Source: Sulfurimonas sp. (GTDB lineage: Bacteria > Campylobacterota > Campylobacteria > Campylobacterales > Sulfurimonadaceae). From it: DNA of 64,000 nucleotides. The DNA lies in NCBI RefSeq assembly GCF_028694605.1, contig NZ_JAQVKP010000001.1, positions 124,001 to 188,000 of the forward strand. The letters are read 5' to 3'. Positions 60,072-64,000 of this stretch are shown one piece after another (positions within the stretch are counted from its first letter, which is position 1; the number at the start of each line of letters is the position of its first letter). Below the pieces are notes generated by a model. The model did no database searches. It saw only the letters and a program-made list of their open reading frames with translations, and was not told where the DNA came from. A program made the position numbers and the translations under genes.

Positions 60072-60575
60072 ATGAAAAAAATTTCCTCTCTGTTTTTAGT
60101 TCTTGTTTTTGTTTTGCTGCTTATCTCTGTATTCTTTTTTTTAGCATCATCAAAGAAAATGATAGTCGTGCAAGAGGGAAATAGCGCGCAACTTCCTATT
60201 GAAATGGAAGTAGGACGTTTTCAGGATAGCGATTGCGGTATGGTTATTGATGAATTAAAAGATGCATCACAGGTCATAAGCAGCAGCGGCAAGAGCTGGT
60301 TTTTCCATGACCACGGCGGTATGATAAAATGGCTTGAAGACAAAGAGTTCAAAGAGAGTGCAAAAATTTGGGTTATGAGCAGAGATACAAAAGAGTGGAC
60401 AGATGCAAGAGAGGCATTTTACTCGGTAAGTGACGATACTCCGATGGGATACGGGTTTGGAGCGTACAAAAAAAAGAGCAATGGGTACATAGATTTTGCT
60501 ACAATGCGTCTTAGAGTTCTGCGTGGCGAGACACTGCGCAATCCGCTTATAAAAAAACAGCTAGGCAAAGAGTAG
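60072..60575 (+). CDS. NosL-like periplasmic copper-associated protein
   Basis: The 167-residue protein starts at 60072, after a TAAAAT promoter-like site, and has an N-terminal TM/signal helix (about 5-25). It carries the NosL-type CGM motif (Cys55-Gly-Met57) and FFHDHGGMIKWLED (77-90), followed by WVMSRDTKEW. NosL binds Cu(I) for nitrous oxide reductase; relatives outside nos clusters handle copper for other enzymes. It is 5 bp before a SafE/COG2836 gene, which supports a copper role. Confidence 0.78.
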   Translation: MKKISSLFLVLVFVLLLISVFFFLASSKKMIVVQEGNSAQLPIEMEVGRFQDSDCGMVIDELKDASQVISSSGKSWFFHDHGGMIKWLEDKEFKESAKIWVMSRDTKEWTDAREAFYSVSDDTPMGYGFGAYKKKSNGYIDFATMRLRVLRGETLRNPLIKKQLGKE

Positions 60576-60580
60576 AAAAT

Positions 60581-61294
60581 TTGGAAACAGTCAATCTTTT
60601 AACCATCGTCACTATTGCTTTTCTTGGCTCTTTTGGGCACTGTATAGGGATGTGCGGCGGAATTGTTTTGGCATATTCAACTCTAAAAATTGACCCCGAG
60701 AGTTCAAAAGTTTCACAGAGTGTTGCGCATTTGCTTTACTCATTTGGAAGAGTATTTACCTATACCATCCTTGGGGCTATTTTCGGTACGCTTGGGGGTG
60801 TTGTTACTTTTAGCAATACCGCAAACGGCGTGTTGCTTCTTGTCGCCGGGATTGCCATGGTTTTAGCTGGGCTATCGCTAATGGGGAAGATAAAATTTTT
60901 AACGCTTATAGAACACTCTTTTTCATCTTCGGATACATATAAAAATCTCTTTAAACGTGTTTTGCACTCCAAATCAAACATGAGTTTTTTTACTCTTGGC
61001 ATGCTTAATGGTCTTTTGCCATGTGGATTTGTCTATTTTTTTGCCATTACTGCCGCAAGTACGGCAAGTCCTATTTATGGGGCTTTAGTTATGGCTGTGT
61101 TTGGTTTAAGCACCATTCCTGCCATGTTTGGGCTCGGGTTTTTAGCTTCTCTCTCTCGTGCGACAAGTATGAGAAACATGATGGTAAGCCTCTCCTCGTT
61201 TGCCGTAGTGCTTTACGGAATATACACGATTTATAATGGATATGACTTTTTAGCAAGAGCGGAAAAAACCATTACGGAATGTCATGGTAAATAG
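60581..61294 (+). CDS. SafE/COG2836-type membrane protein, probable copper transport
   Basis: The 237-residue protein starts at TTG and has six TM helices, with CIGMCGG (Cys21, Cys25) in the first and LNGLLPCG in the fourth. This is the COG2836 group related to DsbD-like transporters, often next to cytochrome oxidase or copper genes. It pairs with the NosL-like gene. Transport of copper or reductant is inferred. Confidence 0.8.
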   Translation: METVNLLTIVTIAFLGSFGHCIGMCGGIVLAYSTLKIDPESSKVSQSVAHLLYSFGRVFTYTILGAIFGTLGGVVTFSNTANGVLLLVAGIAMVLAGLSLMGKIKFLTLIEHSFSSSDTYKNLFKRVLHSKSNMSFFTLGMLNGLLPCGFVYFFAITAASTASPIYGALVMAVFGLSTIPAMFGLGFLASLSRATSMRNMMVSLSSFAVVLYGIYTIYNGYDFLARAEKTITECHGK

Positions 61295-61316
61295 GGTTTC
61301 TATTATCTCTCCGTAA

Positions 61317-61652
61317 ATAACAAATAATGTTAGTATAGACCTCTCAGAGCTGAATTATAATGGTAATCTATATAGCCTTGATGCAGAAAATAACATTGAA
61401 AATAGTATATCAATTATGTTTAGTGATGTGTTGAATACTTCCGAAGACGGTTCATTGCTGCTTAACATAGATGCTTTAGATACCATAAGCATAGATGGCG
61501 ATAGTGATTTATCAGACGGAATCACTGGATGGAATAATTCGGGCAGTGCTTCAATTAATAATAAATATTATGAGATATATGGAAAATCAACAGAAACTCA
61601 GTATGCAGAGCTTTGGATAAATGTTGATGATATGGCTCCTCTAGTTCCTTAA
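61317..61652 (+). pseudogene. C-terminal remnant of a large repeat adhesin
   Basis: An open stretch of 111 codons after a stop at 61314 lacks a proper start or ribosome site. It encodes VSIDLSELNY, then SDVLNTSEDGSLLLNIDA, DTISIDGDSD, GWNNSGSASINNKYYEIYG and AELWINVDD. This is the pattern found near the C-termini of giant calcium-binding or BapA-like adhesins. Only the end is left, directly before a strong terminator. An ATG at 61416 would give 78 residues but is unlikely to be functional. Confidence 0.6.
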
Positions 61653-61739
61653 TTTTTAAAGACACCAAAGAGGCTCTTTGGTGTCTTATTTCTCCATGAA
61701 AAAACTGCTTCCGCTCTCTCTTTTTTTACTACTTCTATG
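61652..61739 (+). repeat. 85-bp direct repeat, copy A (terminator plus 5' end of lipoprotein gene)
   Basis: This stretch matches 63408-63494 with about ten differences and two small gaps. It includes the terminator and an ATG frame of 15 codons (61696-61743, MKKLLPLSLFLLLLW) that is the broken 5' end of the lipoprotein gene found intact after copy B. Confidence 0.75.
61661..61685 (+). terminator. Rho-independent-type terminator
   Basis: GACACCAAAG-AGGCT-CTTTGGTGTC forms a perfect 10-bp stem, followed by TTATTTCT. It follows the adhesin remnant. Confidence 0.75.
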
Positions 61740-61785
61740 GTAAAATAGAAAGAATCAGAATCAACTCAAACAAGACATTTAGAAA

Positions 61786-63342
61786 ATGAAACTTAAAAAA
61801 CTGCCGATTGGAATATCAACACTTAAAACTATCATGGAAGAAGGCTATCTTTATGTTGATAAAACAGAGTTAGCACAACATCTAATTGAAAATGGACAAT
61901 ACTATTTTCTCTCCCGTCCACGAAGATTTGGAAAATCACTTTTTCTTGATACTTTACGAACTGTTTTTAGTGGAGATAAGGAGGTTTTTAAAGGGCTTTA
62001 TATCGGTGAAAGTGGCTATGAGTTTAGAAAACATCCAGTTGTTAGGATAAGTTTTGCAAGTGGTAAATTTACCTCTAAGGATGAATTTAATCAAAGAATA
62101 TATGAGATTTTAAAATCAAACCAACAAGATTTAGGCATTGTATGCGATAAGGATTTGTCAAGTTCTGGTTGTTTTGAACAACTTATCAAAGAAGCATATT
62201 TAAAATACAACCAAAAAGTAGTCATCCTTGTCGATGAATATGATAAACCAATTTTAGATAATATTGAAAATACAGAAATCGCTAGACTTATGAGAGAAGA
62301 GCTTAAAAATTTCTATAGTGTGATAAAAGGGAGTGATGAATACCTTAAATTTGTATTTATCACAGGTGTAAGTAAATTTAGTAAAGTGAGTCTTTTTAGT
62401 GGGCTCAATAATATCCTAGATATTACGCTCAATCCAAAATATGCAACTATTTGTGGATATACCCAAAATGATGTAGAAACAGTATTTGCAAAGCACCTTA
62501 ATGGGCAAGATTTTGTTAAAATCAGACATTGGTACAATGGGTATAAATTTCTGGGAGAAGGAGTCTATAACCCTTTTGATATATTGCTTTTTATTTCAAA
62601 TGAGTTTATTTATCGCAACTATTGGTTTTCGACTGCGACCCCTACATTTTTGCTTAAACTTATAGAAAAAAATGACTATTTCTTGCCTGATTTTGAAAAT
62701 ATCACTAAAGATGAGTCGATGCTTGATAGCTTTGATGTGGACTATATTGAACTTGAAACTTTGATGTGGCAGACTGGGTATCTTACAATTATAGATTCAA
62801 AAGAAACTCCAATAGGGATGAAATACTCTCTCTCTATTCCAAATCAAGAAGTAAAAATATCACTTTTTGGTAGTATCTCTGATTTTATGAGTAAAATTCA
62901 AAATTCTATGGAAAACAAAGGCTTTATTTATGAATCATTTTTAAATCTTGATTTTAAAAGATTAGGAACCTCCATCAAATCCCTTTTTGCTTCCATTCCT
63001 TATCATCTTTATACAAATAATCCTATGTTTGAGCGGGAAGGGTATTATGTAAGTGTGTTTTATGCTTATGTTAAATCTATGGGTTTAGAGCTAAGGGTAG
63101 AAGAAACTACTAATAAAGGCAGAATTGATATGGTGGTTTTTTATCCAAATGCAATATTTGTGATGGAGTTTAAAGTTATTGCGAGTGAAACGAAGCAATC
63201 TACTGCTTTATCTCAAATCAAATCTATGAATTATCATGAAAAATACTTAAGTGACACGAGAGGTATATATCTTGTTGGGTTAGAGTTTAGCAAGAGTGAC
63301 AAAAATATCTATAAACTTGAATGGGAAAAGGTTCAAAAATAG
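61786..63342 (+). CDS. AAA-ATPase-like / PD-(D/E)XK nuclease-domain protein (DUF1703 type)
   Basis: The 518-residue protein has an N-terminal AAA-ATPase-like domain (IGISTLKTIMEEGYLYVDKT; a Walker A variant RPRRFGKS at 44-51; Walker B-type ILVDEYDKPI near 150) and a C-terminal PD-(D/E)XK-like part (GRIDMVVF ... FVMEFK near 446-466). Members occur in many copies in gut and marine bacteria; function is unproven, with defence or mobile-element roles suggested. It sits between 85-bp direct repeats, suggesting insertion. A short IASETKQS segment inside is discussed in findings. Confidence 0.85.
   Translation: MKLKKLPIGISTLKTIMEEGYLYVDKTELAQHLIENGQYYFLSRPRRFGKSLFLDTLRTVFSGDKEVFKGLYIGESGYEFRKHPVVRISFASGKFTSKDEFNQRIYEILKSNQQDLGIVCDKDLSSSGCFEQLIKEAYLKYNQKVVILVDEYDKPILDNIENTEIARLMREELKNFYSVIKGSDEYLKFVFITGVSKFSKVSLFSGLNNILDITLNPKYATICGYTQNDVETVFAKHLNGQDFVKIRHWYNGYKFLGEGVYNPFDILLFISNEFIYRNYWFSTATPTFLLKLIEKNDYFLPDFENITKDESMLDSFDVDYIELETLMWQTGYLTIIDSKETPIGMKYSLSIPNQEVKISLFGSISDFMSKIQNSMENKGFIYESFLNLDFKRLGTSIKSLFASIPYHLYTNNPMFEREGYYVSVFYAYVKSMGLELRVEETTNKGRIDMVVFYPNAIFVMEFKVIASETKQSTALSQIKSMNYHEKYLSDTRGIYLVGLEFSKSDKNIYKLEWEKVQK
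63178..63199 (+). repeat. Short palindromic repeat inside the nuclease domain
   Basis: ATTGC and GCAAT bracket GAGTGAAACGAA. The DNA and its reading IASETKQS resemble a dispersed bacterial palindromic repeat known for that peptide. Confidence 0.4.
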
Positions 63343-63358
63343 AGAAGCTCTCTTTTTT
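63341..63358 (+). terminator. Short hairpin and T-run after the AAA-ATPase gene
   Basis: AGAGA-AGC-TCTCT followed by five T residues, directly at the stop codon. Confidence 0.5.
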
Positions 63359-63407
63359 GTTTACATGCGACTTTGTAAAACATTTTTTTTGAATTTATGA
63401 TGCCTTT

Positions 63408-63494
63408 ATTTTTAAAGATGCCAAAAAGAGGCTATTTGGTGTATTATTTCTCCATGAAAAAACTGCTTCCGCTCTCTTTTTTACTATTGCTTGG
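63408..63494 (+). repeat. 85-bp direct repeat, copy B
   Basis: Matches copy A at 61652-61739. Here the terminator-like stem is weakened by changes, while the lipoprotein frame is intact. Confidence 0.75.
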
Positions 63495-64000
63495 CTGTGC
63501 CACGCCTGATTCGCAAGAGAGTCTGCGCGATGTGTCCGCTTATCTTCAAAAAAGTATTATTAAAAAAGAAAAGTTCGACATATTGGCGTTTGAGAGCGAT
63601 TTGGCACAGTGCAATGGTGAGAGACTTTTTGTCTTTGTGGAGGGAGACGGAGCGGCATGGAAGAGCAGAAATGTAGTATCTAATGACCCGACTCCAAAAA
63701 AACCGACATCACTTTTTCTCTTAAACAGTGTTCAAAAAAAATGTTCTCTATATCTCGCCCGCCCATGCCAGTACACGGGGCAAAAATGTGATAAAAAAGA
63801 GTTTACAAGCCACAGATACAGCCCTGCGGTTTTAAAAAACTACAACGAAATACTCACGACTTACAAGCAAAAATATGCTATAGACGACTTTGTGCTGGTT
63901 GGATACTCCGGAGGAGGGGCAGTTGTAGCGTTGCTGGCAACCATGAGAGAAGATATATCTGCCATCGTTACGGTAGCTTCAAACCTAGACACCGATGCTT
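63454..64000 (+). CDS. Lipoprotein alpha/beta hydrolase, partial at window end
   Basis: The frame is open for 182 codons to the window edge. It starts with a lipoprotein signal (lipobox LLGC, Cys15) and has an alpha/beta-hydrolase pattern: LFVFVEGDGAAWKSR as the first strand and oxyanion region, and nucleophile elbow GYSGGGAVVALLA. Extra Cys residues (CQYTGQKC) are typical of a secreted enzyme. The acid and His of the triad lie beyond the window. The 5' end is duplicated at 61696. Substrate unknown. Confidence 0.78.
   Translation, partial: MKKLLPLSFLLLLGCATPDSQESLRDVSAYLQKSIIKKEKFDILAFESDLAQCNGERLFVFVEGDGAAWKSRNVVSNDPTPKKPTSLFLLNSVQKKCSLYLARPCQYTGQKCDKKEFTSHRYSPAVLKNYNEILTTYKQKYAIDDFVLVGYSGGGAVVALLATMREDISAIVTVASNLDTDA

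Overview
The window comes from a member of the Campylobacterota (Epsilonproteobacteria), most like a hydrogen/sulfur-oxidising Sulfurimonas, Sulfurovum or Sulfuricurvum type. This rests on gene content and order (cvpA-fur-lysS-glyA-DUF1882-SPOR-aroE; mlaA-mlaC-RND; class II DAHP synthase; CheV), on low GC with A/T-rich promoters, and on a cytosolic NiFe hydrogenase with a full hyp maturation set. No rRNA, tRNA, CRISPR array or transposase was recognised.

Layout. 1-3.9 kb: lipid-trafficking operon (MlaA lipoprotein, MlaC carrier, MMPL/RND pump). 4-6.6 kb: a GH17-GT2 membrane glucan synthase of the NdvB type. 6.7-26.7 kb: a hydrogenase locus on the + strand. It starts with a three-part fusion (FAD/NAD(P) oxidoreductase, BFD-like [2Fe-2S] domain, NiFe small subunit) and the large subunit, followed by maturation protease, hypB, hypC, hypD, hypE, hypA and hypF. 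Two accessory blocks interrupt it: an A/T-rich type II restriction-modification pair (10.9-13.7 kb), and a block with an aldo/keto reductase, SixA-like phosphatase, CHAD protein, Fic protein, a CHAD remnant, a MazF-like toxin and an McrC/McrB pair (16.4-23.2 kb). 26.7-35.1 kb: a long minus-strand operon reading GGDEF, cvpA, fur, lysS, glyA, DUF1882, SPOR, trpE, aroE. 35.2-44.2 kb: class II DAHP synthase, ABC-F ATPase, a 269-bp palindromic element, a beta-CASP ribonuclease-like protein, a universal stress protein and htpG. 44.2-49.6 kb: small membrane proteins, a sodium-pumping oxaloacetate decarboxylase operon (oadG-oadA-oadB) and cheV. 49.7-55.6 kb: an overlapping operon of HlyD-like adaptor, molybdopterin oxidoreductase, argD, TolC-like channel and MidA-type methyltransferase. 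55.6-61.3 kb: pilT, gatC, a YfgM-like protein, a BamB-like lipoprotein, a tyrosine recombinase, an HD protein, and a NosL-like/SafE-like pair. 61.3-64 kb: a rearranged tail with an adhesin remnant, an AAA-ATPase/PD-(D/E)XK protein between 85-bp direct repeats, and a lipoprotein hydrolase cut by the window end.

How it works together. The hydrogenase would oxidise (or make) H2 in the cytosol and pass electrons through its small-subunit clusters to a fused flavin/iron-sulfur module, probably reaching NAD(P) or ferredoxin; HypA-F and the endopeptidase mature its NiFe site. The rest is mainly central metabolism (Trp/aromatic/Arg synthesis, Lys-tRNA charging, one-carbon units, oxaloacetate) and envelope upkeep. 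The most notable points are the fused hydrogenase subunit with an Asn in place of a proximal-cluster Cys, the repeated insertion of defence/toxin genes into the hydrogenase locus, the 269-bp inverted-repeat element upstream of the beta-CASP gene, and direct repeats framing two separate accessory genes.
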